Positions 24,576-34,376 of a stretch of DNA of 64,000 nucleotides are shown here, one piece after another. Both the position numbers and the translations under genes were made by a program. The notes below the pieces were generated by a model. That model saw only the letters and a list, made by a program, of their open reading frames with translations. It was not told where the DNA came from and ran no database searches. Within the stretch, counting starts at the first letter, position 1; each line of letters opens with the position of its first letter. This DNA comes from Oscillospiraceae bacterium (GTDB lineage: Bacteria; Bacillota_A; Clostridia; Oscillospirales; Ruminococcaceae): assembly GCA_017829075.1 (NCBI GenBank), contig JAGAJA010000048.1:12054-76053 (forward strand). Reading direction: 5' to 3'.

Positions 24576-27500
24576 ATGATTATCAAGGAAATGTTCGCAA
24601 AGCCTATTGACCGTGACATTAAAGGCGTTATCAAGGTAGGTCAGGATGATGATTCCAACATTAAGCAGGAATTGTCGGAGTATGTTGTCACCAGAGAACT
24701 CCAGAAGCATTTCAGAGAATTTTTCGACAGCTACAAGCGTGGCATTACCGGAAACACCGACAAGATGGGTGTCTGGATTTCCGGATTCTTTGGAAGCGGT
24801 AAATCTCACTTTCTGAAAATCCTGTCCTATATTCTCCGGAACAAGAGTGTTGACGGCAAAAACACAATCGACTATTTCATTGAGGACAACAAAATAAACG
24901 ACCCTATGGTGCTGGCTGATATGAATCTGGCTGCCACGGTTCCCACCGATGCTATCCTGTTCAACATTGATTCCAAGAGCGAATCCACCGGCAAAGACAA
25001 TAATGATGCCATAGTATCGGTATTCCTCAAAGTATTCAATGAGATGCAAGGCTTTTGCAGCAACAATTTCGCGCTTGCAGACCTTGAACGCAGGCTGACC
25101 GATGAGGGGAAGTATGATGATTTCCGCAGCAGTTTTGAAAACTCCTACGGTGAGAAGTGGGAGGATGCCAGACATGAATTTGACTTTATTCAGGACGATG
25201 TTATAGACGCTCTGGTAGATATTGGCTATATGAGCGCAGAATCGGCTCGCAGCTGGAGCGATAAGGCGTTAGAGCCGTATTCCATTTCTATTGAGGATTT
25301 TGCTAAGCTTGTTAAGAAGTACATAGACAAAAAGGGCGGCAATCATCATGTTGTGTTCCTTGTTGATGAAGTCGGGCAGTACATTGGCGATAATTCAAAG
25401 CTGATGCTTAATCTCCAGACTGTGACCGAAGAACTGGGTACAGCCTGCCTTGGAAAGGCATGGATTGTTGTCACCAGCCAGCAGGATATTGATTCCATCA
25501 CTAAGATAAAGGGCAACGACTTCTCCAAAATTCAGGGTCGTTTCGACACCAGATTGTCCCTGTCATCAGCGAACGTTGACGAAGTAATCAAAAAGAGAAT
25601 ACTTGAAAAGAATGAGGCGGGCAACGAAACGCTCTCCGCTCTTTATGATACAAAGGATACCGTTATCAAGAACCTGATTCTTTTCAATGACGGCGTTGAG
25701 AAAAAGCTCTATGAGAGCAATGAAGATTTTGCGCTGGATTATCCGTTTATTCCTTACCAATTCAACCTGCTCGGCAGTGTGCTGACTTCAATCAGGACAC
25801 ATGGCGCATCCGGAAAGCATCTCGCAGAGGGAGAGCGCTCCATGCTTGCTCTTTTCAAGGAATCTGCCGTGAAGCTTATGAACAAGGAACCGGGCGCACT
25901 CGTTCCGTTTAATATGTTCTATGATGCGCTGGAGCAGTTCCTCGACCACTCTCACAAGGGTGTTATCAGCAAAGCGCTGGACAATACCAGTCTGAACCCC
26001 GACCATGCAGATGAATGCTTTGAAGTGAACGTCCTGAAAACGCTGTTCATGATAAAGTATGTCAAGGAAGTTAAAGCAAATGTAAACAACATCGCAAGCC
26101 TTATGGTATCTGACATTGACGAAGACCGTTTGGTGCTTTGCAACCGTGTGGAAGAAGCTCTGAACCGGCTCATACGCCAGACCCTTGTACAGAAGAACGG
26201 CGATATATATGTGTTCCTGACGAATGAGGAGCAGGAAATAAACAGAGCAATCGACGCACAGCCGGTCGAATCATCGGAAGTCATCGCAAAGGTTTCCAGC
26301 ATGATTTTTGATGATATTTACCCGGAGAACAAGTACAGGTTGAGTGCGTTTAATAACAGGTATCAGTTCAGCTTTTGCCAGTTCGTGGACGACCATCCTT
26401 TTAAGGCAAACCAGAATTTTGACATAAAGATGCGCATACTCACCCCAAACAGCGATGAGATAGGCGATGCCAGCACTCTCAGGCTTTCTTCCGGTCAGGA
26501 TAATTCTGTGCTTGTTGTGCTGCCGAATGACCGGGCGTTCCTTGACGAGATTACTTCTGTACTGAAAATAGAGAAGTTCCTGCGCAACGATGCGGAAAAT
26601 ACTGCAACGAATACCGAAACACTCAAAGACCAGAAGCGAACAGAGATACGGGACAGGACGCGCAACGCAAAAACCTATCTCTGCCAAGCGCTTGAAAAAG
26701 CCGATATTTACACAAATGGCAGCGATGTTAAGACTTCTACTACGGACATAAAGAACAGGCTGAACGAAGCCCTCGGAAAGCTGATTAACTCGGTATATCA
26801 CAAGTTGACCTACATTACCAGAGCAGTGGGAGAAGATGATATTCGTGCGCTGCTTCGGGACAACTCTCAGCAGATTTCTATTGACGGCACCAAAGCTGAT
26901 TTCAATGTTGAAGCCAGAAAGGATATGTCAAGTTATATTTCTGACAAGACTGCCCAGCATTTAAAGGTTTCCATGAAGTCACTTATGGAGCGCTTTACAA
27001 AGGCTCCGTATGGATATGTCGAAGCTGATGTGCAGTGGCTCGTTGCAAAGCTGTTTCATGACGGCGAAATTGCGCTTGCTGTGAATAATGAGCAGGTAAC
27101 GTTCCAGTCTAAGACCAGCGAAGAGATTTATCGCTTCATCACCCGCAAGGAATTTATCGACAAGCTGATGGTTGAAAAGCGTGTAAAGGCAAGCGACAAT
27201 CAGAAGAAGGTTGTCCGTGAAGTGATGAAGTCGCTGTTCAACACTACTCCAAACGGCGAAGACGACGATGCTATCATGAGCAGTTTCATTTCCTATGCCG
27301 AAAAGCTGAAAAAGGAAATTGAAAAGACTGAATACAACTATAATGGGGGAACAAATTATCCCGGAAAACGTGTGCTTTCCGAAGGTAAACGTCTGCTTAC
27401 CGATATTTGCGATATAAAGTACCCTGCCGAATTTTTCGCAACTGTTTCATCAAAGAAGGTTGACCTGCTTGACTTTGCCGACGATTATGAGCCGGTTAAG

Positions 27501-28232
27501 AAGTTCTTTGCAGGACAGCAGAAGGGGATATTCGACAAAGCAGTTATGCTAATGAATATCTATGAGGACAGCAAATCGTTTATTGTGAACGCTGAAATAG
27601 AGAGCTATGTTCAGCAGGTAAATGCTATCCTCAAAAAGCAGGAACCTTACAATGATATGCATAAGCTCCCGGGGTTGCTGGAAAAATACTCTGATGTATA
27701 TAACAAAATGCTTGACGAGCAGCTGGAGCCTGCGCTTAATGCAATCGAAGATGCCCGCAAGCGTGTATTTGATGAGCTTGACGGCAAAGAATGCAAGCCC
27801 AAGCTTTCCGATAAATATATTCAGAGCTTTGCAGACCTCGCAGATAAGGCAAAGGCTATAACCAATGTAGCCTCATTGAAGAATATCCCGGTAGAAGCTG
27901 ATACGCTCAAAACACGCTTCCTTAATGAAATAGACGTTGAAGAGCGGGAAATTGCTGATGAAAAGGCAAGAAAGGCTGCTATGGCAGCGCAGGCTGCAAA
28001 TAACACAACCGGAGCGTCCAGCAGTTCTGACACTACCACTCCCGACCCTGCGCCGGAGCCTGTTCCTGTGAAGAAGGTCAAGAAGCGTAAGGCGGTCAGC
28101 ATAAAGACGCTGAACACATCAAACACATGGCAGCTGGAGAATTCTGATGACGTTGAAAAGTACATTTCCGAACTGAAAACCAAGCTGATGAACACTCTTG
28201 AAGATGATACAATAATCACGATAGAGTTTTAA
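24576..28232 (+). CDS. brxC: BrxC (PglY-like) large AAA+ ATPase
   Basis: The protein has 1218 residues, usual for BrxC. Walker A GFFGSGKSHFLKIL lies at residues ~70-83 and the Walker B-like VVFLVDEVGQYIG at ~259-271, both in the PglY/BrxC ATPase family arrangement. The long helical C-terminal region ends with an Ala/Ser/Pro-rich linker (~1140-1165) and a conserved-looking ~50-residue tail (KTLNTSNTWQLENSDDVEKY). BrxC is an ATP-driven core component of BREX working with PglX and PglZ. AAGGAG precedes the ATG; 11 bases separate it from brxB and 12 from pglX. Confidence 0.93.
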   Translation: MIIKEMFAKPIDRDIKGVIKVGQDDDSNIKQELSEYVVTRELQKHFREFFDSYKRGITGNTDKMGVWISGFFGSGKSHFLKILSYILRNKSVDGKNTIDYFIEDNKINDPMVLADMNLAATVPTDAILFNIDSKSESTGKDNNDAIVSVFLKVFNEMQGFCSNNFALADLERRLTDEGKYDDFRSSFENSYGEKWEDARHEFDFIQDDVIDALVDIGYMSAESARSWSDKALEPYSISIEDFAKLVKKYIDKKGGNHHVVFLVDEVGQYIGDNSKLMLNLQTVTEELGTACLGKAWIVVTSQQDIDSITKIKGNDFSKIQGRFDTRLSLSSANVDEVIKKRILEKNEAGNETLSALYDTKDTVIKNLILFNDGVEKKLYESNEDFALDYPFIPYQFNLLGSVLTSIRTHGASGKHLAEGERSMLALFKESAVKLMNKEPGALVPFNMFYDALEQFLDHSHKGVISKALDNTSLNPDHADECFEVNVLKTLFMIKYVKEVKANVNNIASLMVSDIDEDRLVLCNRVEEALNRLIRQTLVQKNGDIYVFLTNEEQEINRAIDAQPVESSEVIAKVSSMIFDDIYPENKYRLSAFNNRYQFSFCQFVDDHPFKANQNFDIKMRILTPNSDEIGDASTLRLSSGQDNSVLVVLPNDRAFLDEITSVLKIEKFLRNDAENTATNTETLKDQKRTEIRDRTRNAKTYLCQALEKADIYTNGSDVKTSTTDIKNRLNEALGKLINSVYHKLTYITRAVGEDDIRALLRDNSQQISIDGTKADFNVEARKDMSSYISDKTAQHLKVSMKSLMERFTKAPYGYVEADVQWLVAKLFHDGEIALAVNNEQVTFQSKTSEEIYRFITRKEFIDKLMVEKRVKASDNQKKVVREVMKSLFNTTPNGEDDDAIMSSFISYAEKLKKEIEKTEYNYNGGTNYPGKRVLSEGKRLLTDICDIKYPAEFFATVSSKKVDLLDFADDYEPVKKFFAGQQKGIFDKAVMLMNIYEDSKSFIVNAEIESYVQQVNAILKKQEPYNDMHKLPGLLEKYSDVYNKMLDEQLEPALNAIEDARKRVFDELDGKECKPKLSDKYIQSFADLADKAKAITNVASLKNIPVEADTLKTRFLNEIDVEEREIADEKARKAAMAAQAANNTTGASSSSDTTTPDPAPEPVPVKKVKKRKAVSIKTLNTSNTWQLENSDDVEKYISELKTKLMNTLEDDTIITIEF

Positions 28233-28244
28233 GGAGTAATTCAG

Positions 28245-31200
28245 ATGAACAAGACAGCACTCAAAAATTTCGCAGTATGGGCAAGAAAAAAGCTTATATC
28301 TGATATAACAGATAGCGCAGGATTCCTCGCCGTGACCGAAAATGGCATAGGCGAGCCGCTTCCGCAGTCTACAAAGGATTTGCAGCTTTTCGATATTGGC
28401 ACAAAGGACTATGTTGAGGTAAAGGGAATCCGCATCTCTCAGCGTAATTCTCTTGTAAGTGCTATCCGGGCGAAAACTGCGGAACTGAACGGCAACCACA
28501 AGGCTGCGTTTGAATATATCGTTGAGGAAGTAGCCTACACATGGTTCAACCGTATGATTGCTATACGCTTTATGGAAGTCAACGACTATCTTCCGATAAG
28601 AGTGCTGTCATCTGAATCCGGCAAGCATGAGCCGGATATAGTAACTTCTCCGTTCGATGCGGAGCTTGATTTCACGAATGAGGAAAGTGACCTTATCTAT
28701 AAGCTGAGGGACTCCAACAAGCTGGAAGACCTGTTCCGTATGCTGTTCATCAAGCAGTGCAACAAGCTGCATGAGGTACTGCCAGAACTGTTTGAAGCGA
28801 CAAACGACTACACCGAATTGCTTCTTTCTCTCTCCTTTACAGACAAGGACGGTGTGGTTTATCATTTGGTGAACGATATTTCCGAAGACGATTTCGACAT
28901 CAGCGAGCAGGGACAGGTCGAGATAATAGGCTGGATGTATCAGTACTACAATACTGAGCCGAAAGACAAGGTGTTTGAAGGGTTGAAAAAGAATGTCAAG
29001 ATAACAAAGGAGAATATCCCGGCTGCAACGCAGCTGTTCACGCCGGACTGGATTGTGCGCTACATGATAGAAAACTCCCTCGGCAGGCTATGGACAGAGG
29101 GACACCCTGACTCTTCTCTGCGTGAAGAATGGAAGTATTACCTTGAAGAAGCGCAGCAGGAGCCGGAGGTACAGGCGCAGCTGGACGAGATACGAAAAGA
29201 GTACAAGAATCTTTCCCCGGAGGACATTAAGGTTATAGACCCGTGCATGGGTTCGGGGCATATACTCGTATACGCTTTTGACGTGCTGATGCAGATTTAT
29301 GCTGAACAGGGCTACACAGAGCGTGACGCTGCGAAGCTCATAGTGGAAAAGAACCTGTGGGGTCTTGATATAGACAAGAGAGCGTATCAGCTGGCATATT
29401 TTGCGGTGATGATGAAAGCACGGCAGTACAACCGACGCATACTCACATCGGGGGTAAAGCCGAATCTGTTCGTGATTGACGACAGCAGAGCGCTCACACC
29501 GGATATAATAGCATACATAGCGGACGGAGATAAAAAAATCGCCGCTGACCTTTGCTCTATCAAGAGTGACTTCGATAATGCCCGTGAATATGGAAGTATC
29601 ATAAATGTTTCGCCCGTGGATTCCGACGGGCTTTTGGTGCGTTTGGGAGAAGTTGCGGAGAGTGATGAACTCAATATCATTGCGATGGAGAACAAACGTG
29701 TTGTCGTTGAGAAGATAACACCGCTGGTACGGCAGGCGCAGGCTTTGGCGCAGAAGTATGATGTGGTATGCACGAATCCGCCATATATGGGCGGGTCAGG
29801 TATGAGTGCAAAACTGTCGGACTTTGTAAAGACCAACTATCCCGATAGCAAATCTGACCTGTTTGCTGTGTTTATTGAAAAGTGCGGTCAGATGGCACAT
29901 GAAAACGGTTATCAGGCTATGATAACACAACACGCATGGATGTTTCTGTCAAGCTATGAGAAGCTGCGTAAAAAGCTCATGTTTTGTATCTCTGTAAATA
30001 TGGCACATCTCGGTGCAAGAGCATTTGATGAAATAGGCGGTGAGGTAGTTCAGACAACCGCTTTCGTTGAGCGCAAAGCTCAAATTTGTGGATATAAGGG
30101 TACATATTCAAGACTTGTCGATATTGTCGGAGAGAACGAAAAGCGTGATATGTTCCTAACCCATACGAAAGAATCAGTGTCTTGTCAGGACAACTTCTCG
30201 AAAATCCCCGGTGCGCCGGTGGCTTATTGGGTGAGTGAAAAATTTATAGATATTTTTGAAAATCCATCATTAGCTGATTTAGCTTATCCCAAAACAGGAT
30301 TCACAACCGGAAATAATGATGATTTTTTGAGGTTATGGTTTGAAGTTGACAATGTAAAAATTCAAAAAAAATGGTTTTATCTGAACAAGGGTGGTGAATA
30401 CAGGAAATGGTATGGTAATAACGAATATGTTGTTGATTGGGAAAACAACGGTATGAGGATTAAGCAAAATAAAGGTTCAACAATTAGAAATCCTGATTTC
30501 TATTTTAGAGAAGGTATTACTTGGTCAAAAATTTCATCATATAAGTTTTCTGGAAGATACTCATCACAATCACATATTTTTGATGCAGTTGGATTAACGT
30601 GCTTTGTAGACGGAAGAATTAGTTTGAATTTCGTGCTGGCATATTTTTGTAGTAATGTTGCAACTGAAATACTCAAAATATTAAATCCAACTTTAAGTTT
30701 TACCACTGGAGCAATTGCTAATTTGCCTATTGCGAATTATAGAAAATATGAAAATGAAATTGATAAATTGGTTCCAGAAAATATTGAACTTTCCAAATCC
30801 GACTGGGACAGCTTTGAAACCTCATGGGATTTCACCGAACACCCATTAGTGCGGCTGTCAAAGGACTTATGGGACGCAACCGCAACAGGCGCAGCTATGC
30901 AGGCATATTACGGTGAGCACATCAAGGTAAGCTGCCCCGTTGAGTTGTGCTATATGCTGTGGCAGGGCGAGTGCAACCGACGTTTCAATCAGCTCAAATC
31001 CAACGAAGAAGAACTCAACCGCATATTCATAGACATCTACGGCTTGCAGGACGAGCTTACCCCCGAAGTCGAGGAAAAGGACGTTACTGTGCGCCGTGCA
31101 GACCTCACCCGTGATATAAAATCGCTTATAAGCTATGCGGTCGGCTGTATGTTCGGGCGTTACTCTCTTGATGTGGACGGTCTTGCATACGCAGGCGGCG

Positions 31201-31841
31201 AGTGGGACGACAGCAAATACCGCACCTTTATCCCTGATGATGACAACTGCATACCCATCACCGACGAGGAGTATTTCAAGGACGATATTGTTGTCCGCTT
31301 TGTTGAGTTTATCCGTACCGTATACGGCGCAGATACCATTGAACAGAACCTGAATTACATAGCGGACGCTCTCGGCACAAAGGGCAATACCAGCCGTGAG
31401 AGGATTCGCAATTATTTCCTCGGCGACTTCATCAAAGATCATATCAAGACCTACCAAAAGCGCCCGATTTACTGGCTGTTCGACAGCGGCAAGCAGAACG
31501 GCTTTAAGGCTCTGGTGTATATGCACCGCTGGAATGCCGACACAACGGGCAACGTGCGTGTTGAGTATCTGCACAAGCTCCAGCGTATGTATGAGAACGA
31601 GATTCGGCAGGCGCAGGACGTTGTAGATGACGGCGGCAGCGCCCGTGAAGTATCTGCTGCGCAGAAGCGCATAGAAAAGCTGACAAAGCAGCTCAAAGAA
31701 ACCCGTGACTATGATGAGAAAATAGCACATCTGGCTGTGTCCCGTATCGACATTGACCTTGACGACGGAGTAAAGGTGAACTATGAGAAGGTGCAGACCG
31801 GCGTTGATGGGAAGAAGATAGATATACTGACTAAATTCTAA
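28245..31841 (+). CDS. pglX: PglX (BrxX), BREX adenine-specific DNA methyltransferase
   Basis: The protein has 1198 residues, usual length. The SAM-binding motif I is DPCMGSGHILVYAFD (~residues 330-345) and the catalytic motif IV is NPPYMGGSG (~510), an N6-adenine methyltransferase set. N-terminal and C-terminal helical domains are as in BREX type 1. PglX marks host DNA at a non-palindromic site and is needed for exclusion of unmarked phage. Residues ~664-850 (30236-30790) are distinctly AT-rich compared with the rest; this is the expected place of the target recognition domain, suggesting it was swapped. Its ribosome binding site is AAGGAG. Confidence 0.93.
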   Translation: MNKTALKNFAVWARKKLISDITDSAGFLAVTENGIGEPLPQSTKDLQLFDIGTKDYVEVKGIRISQRNSLVSAIRAKTAELNGNHKAAFEYIVEEVAYTWFNRMIAIRFMEVNDYLPIRVLSSESGKHEPDIVTSPFDAELDFTNEESDLIYKLRDSNKLEDLFRMLFIKQCNKLHEVLPELFEATNDYTELLLSLSFTDKDGVVYHLVNDISEDDFDISEQGQVEIIGWMYQYYNTEPKDKVFEGLKKNVKITKENIPAATQLFTPDWIVRYMIENSLGRLWTEGHPDSSLREEWKYYLEEAQQEPEVQAQLDEIRKEYKNLSPEDIKVIDPCMGSGHILVYAFDVLMQIYAEQGYTERDAAKLIVEKNLWGLDIDKRAYQLAYFAVMMKARQYNRRILTSGVKPNLFVIDDSRALTPDIIAYIADGDKKIAADLCSIKSDFDNAREYGSIINVSPVDSDGLLVRLGEVAESDELNIIAMENKRVVVEKITPLVRQAQALAQKYDVVCTNPPYMGGSGMSAKLSDFVKTNYPDSKSDLFAVFIEKCGQMAHENGYQAMITQHAWMFLSSYEKLRKKLMFCISVNMAHLGARAFDEIGGEVVQTTAFVERKAQICGYKGTYSRLVDIVGENEKRDMFLTHTKESVSCQDNFSKIPGAPVAYWVSEKFIDIFENPSLADLAYPKTGFTTGNNDDFLRLWFEVDNVKIQKKWFYLNKGGEYRKWYGNNEYVVDWENNGMRIKQNKGSTIRNPDFYFREGITWSKISSYKFSGRYSSQSHIFDAVGLTCFVDGRISLNFVLAYFCSNVATEILKILNPTLSFTTGAIANLPIANYRKYENEIDKLVPENIELSKSDWDSFETSWDFTEHPLVRLSKDLWDATATGAAMQAYYGEHIKVSCPVELCYMLWQGECNRRFNQLKSNEEELNRIFIDIYGLQDELTPEVEEKDVTVRRADLTRDIKSLISYAVGCMFGRYSLDVDGLAYAGGEWDDSKYRTFIPDDDNCIPITDEEYFKDDIVVRFVEFIRTVYGADTIEQNLNYIADALGTKGNTSRERIRNYFLGDFIKDHIKTYQKRPIYWLFDSGKQNGFKALVYMHRWNADTTGNVRVEYLHKLQRMYENEIRQAQDVVDDGGSAREVSAAQKRIEKLTKQLKETRDYDEKIAHLAVSRIDIDLDDGVKVNYEKVQTGVDGKKIDILTKF
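30236..30790 (+). other. AT-rich target-recognition segment of pglX
   Basis: GC falls from about 50% on both sides to about 25-33% per 60-base line between ~30236 and ~30790 (for example 16/60 GC at 30241-30300 and 15/60 at 30721-30780, against 31/60 at 30001-30060). The frame is unbroken. It encodes the variable specificity region after the methyltransferase core. Confidence 0.7.
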
Positions 31842-31853
31842 GGAGCAGATCTC

Positions 31854-34358
31854 ATGGCAGAGCTTAATCTAACTCAAATATCCGACAAGCTGAACGAAGA
31901 ATTTTCGGGAGATGTGCGCAAGCTCATTTTCTGGTTCGACGATAAGGCTGAATTTGTCGATGACATAGATTCTCTGGAGCTGAATAATGCTCAGATACTA
32001 CATCTGGAGCCACACGAGCAGCTGAAAATGAAATACCGGCTGGAGTGCGTGGACACAGAAACAAATTTTCTGATTTACGCTCCGTTTCCGAAGCCTCCAA
32101 TCAAAGAAAACCACCTTGCGGACATCATTCACTATTCCAAAGAATTCCACACGGACAAGGCTTCTGTTGTGACCTCTGACCTCGGTATTGACGAGCGGCT
32201 TAAACCTGTAATCCAGCATTATATCAAGTTCTTCGGAGAGAAAAACAGAACGCAGAGGTTCTATGATTTGGAAATAGACCACTTCAATAAGACCACGATT
32301 GAAACTGCCCTTATGAGTATTCTCTGTAAGAGCAAGACCGTTTCTTTCGAGGAAGTAGTACGATGTGTTCTGACTGACGATAGACTAGAGGACAACAAGT
32401 ACCTTGCGGAGTTCGCAAAATATGACCTGTTGCAATCCTTCTGGGATATGGTAGAAGACCAGTTCGGCTATACCGAAGCAGAGCCTACCTTGCAGAGGTT
32501 AGTAATGAACGCATTTGCGACCTATGCTTCAAAGTCTATTACCGCAGAGATACCAAAGTCGTGGGAGCCGTTTGTTTCTTTCAAGTCGGGTAATGTTATC
32601 ATGTTCTTAGACAACCTGATGAACAACTGCCTGTATTCAGAGAAGTATGATGAGCTTTCTATGATAGCGTATTCCGCGCTGGGAGCGGCAGAACAGCTGG
32701 GCAAGATGCCGGTGGATTCGCTTATAAACTGCTGTGTATTCCGTGGCATTGACGATATAATCATAAACTGGCTTCGTGAGCGGCTTGAAGCGGAAGATAC
32801 CGATACTAAGCTCGGCGGAAAGACCGTACCGGAGATATGCGCATTACGAAGAAAAATGCACTTTGGGAGTGAGTTCCGAAGCAGATATTTTGTTCTGGAG
32901 AACGCCTACTGGTTCGTTCAGCCGGAGAAGTATCAGCCGCTCACCGGAATATCCAACATTGTCAAGCAGTATACCGACAAGAATTACACCATTGACCGCA
33001 GATACAGGTATTTCTACTACTATTATGACAAGCTGGAAAATAACGCTCCGTTTGAGAATCTGCGCACTCTTGTGGAGAACATCTACACAAACGACTATCT
33101 CGACCGGCAGTGCGTAAACTGGAACCAGTGTTTCGTTGAAGCCGATGGAAATGCCGGGCTTCCTCGTCAGCTTGACTTCTATAATAATTACGTCCGCAGC
33201 AACAAGGAGCGCACGGTTGTTATTATCTCCGATGCGATGCGATATGAGGTCGGACGTTCGCTGTTTGAGAAGCTTCAAGCCGATGCGAAATGTACGGCAA
33301 GTATCTCGGCTATGCAGAGCGTTCTTCCGTCTTATACAAAATTCGGAATGGCAGCGCTGCTTCCGCATAATACAATTGAAGTCCTGCCGGATTCCCGTGT
33401 TACGGTTGACGGCAAGCCTACGGACGACCTGAAACAGCGTGAAGCAATATTGCAGTCAGCAGACCCGGAGAGCTGCTGCGTAAGGTATGACGATATAAAG
33501 TCGATGAATTCTGCCGCTCTCCGTGAGATATTCACCGGAAAGAGTGTTGTGTATATCTATCACAACCAGATAGATGCACGAGGCGACCATTCTCTGACCG
33601 AGAACGAGGTATTCAATGCCTGCGAAGAAGCGGTTGATGAGATATTTGCTCTTGTCAAAAAGCTGACTTCCAACGCTAACACGATACACTACATAATCAC
33701 GGCAGACCATGGCTTTATTTACAAGAGGGACAAGCTCACTGAAAGCGACAAGATAACAGGTGTTCCCGATGCCGAACGCAGATATGCGCTGACGGACTGC
33801 GACGTTCAGGGTGAGGGCTTTGCAAGTCTGCCGTTCAGCTCGATAACCGGTGCTGAGGATAACAGGAGAGTATATTTCCCGCTCGGAAGCGACCTTTTCA
33901 AAAAGCAGGGTGCTGGGCTTAACTACACTCACGGCGGCAGCTCACCGCAGGAAATGCTTATTCCGCTCATCGACGTAAAGACAGAAAAGGGGCATTGCGA
34001 AACCACAAATGCCGAAATCCGGCTTATCAGCCTGCTAAGGAAAGTAACGAATCTCGTTACAACGCTTGATTTCATGCAGACTGACCCGGTAAGCGACGTA
34101 GTTAAGGAAGCAAAATACCGTGTGTTCTTTGTTGACGAAAAGGGCGACAAGGTTTCCAGCGAGAATATCTACACCGCCGACAAGAAGGACACTGATTCTT
34201 CGAAGCGCATTTTCAAGCTGCGGTTTTCTTTCAAGAATATGAAATATGACGTTAGCAAAAAATACTACCTTGTTGCATATGAAGAAAAAACAGGTCTTGA
34301 AGTATTGCGGCATGAGATAGTAATTGATATTGCATTTGCTGATGATTTCGGATTCTGA
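31854..34358 (+). CDS. pglZ: PglZ (BrxZ), alkaline-phosphatase-superfamily BREX protein
   Basis: The protein has 834 residues, usual for type 1 PglZ. The N-terminal half is a helical PglZ-specific region. The phosphatase-like domain (~440-700) has VVIISDAMRYEVG, whose Asp binds metal, SVVYIYHNQIDARGD and HYIITADHGFIYKR. A small C-terminal beta domain follows. PglZ is the signature protein of BREX and has metal-dependent nuclease or phosphodiesterase-type chemistry. AAGGAG precedes the ATG, and 12 bases separate it from pglX. Confidence 0.93.
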   Translation: MAELNLTQISDKLNEEFSGDVRKLIFWFDDKAEFVDDIDSLELNNAQILHLEPHEQLKMKYRLECVDTETNFLIYAPFPKPPIKENHLADIIHYSKEFHTDKASVVTSDLGIDERLKPVIQHYIKFFGEKNRTQRFYDLEIDHFNKTTIETALMSILCKSKTVSFEEVVRCVLTDDRLEDNKYLAEFAKYDLLQSFWDMVEDQFGYTEAEPTLQRLVMNAFATYASKSITAEIPKSWEPFVSFKSGNVIMFLDNLMNNCLYSEKYDELSMIAYSALGAAEQLGKMPVDSLINCCVFRGIDDIIINWLRERLEAEDTDTKLGGKTVPEICALRRKMHFGSEFRSRYFVLENAYWFVQPEKYQPLTGISNIVKQYTDKNYTIDRRYRYFYYYYDKLENNAPFENLRTLVENIYTNDYLDRQCVNWNQCFVEADGNAGLPRQLDFYNNYVRSNKERTVVIISDAMRYEVGRSLFEKLQADAKCTASISAMQSVLPSYTKFGMAALLPHNTIEVLPDSRVTVDGKPTDDLKQREAILQSADPESCCVRYDDIKSMNSAALREIFTGKSVVYIYHNQIDARGDHSLTENEVFNACEEAVDEIFALVKKLTSNANTIHYIITADHGFIYKRDKLTESDKITGVPDAERRYALTDCDVQGEGFASLPFSSITGAEDNRRVYFPLGSDLFKKQGAGLNYTHGGSSPQEMLIPLIDVKTEKGHCETTNAEIRLISLLRKVTNLVTTLDFMQTDPVSDVVKEAKYRVFFVDEKGDKVSSENIYTADKKDTDSSKRIFKLRFSFKNMKYDVSKKYYLVAYEEKTGLEVLRHEIVIDIAFADDFGF

Positions 34359-34376
34359 TATATGGAGGTAAGGTCA

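Noticed and set aside
30867..31730. 287-codon minus-strand frame
   Set aside because: Opposite the C-terminal part of pglX; no start signals and no protein-like pattern.
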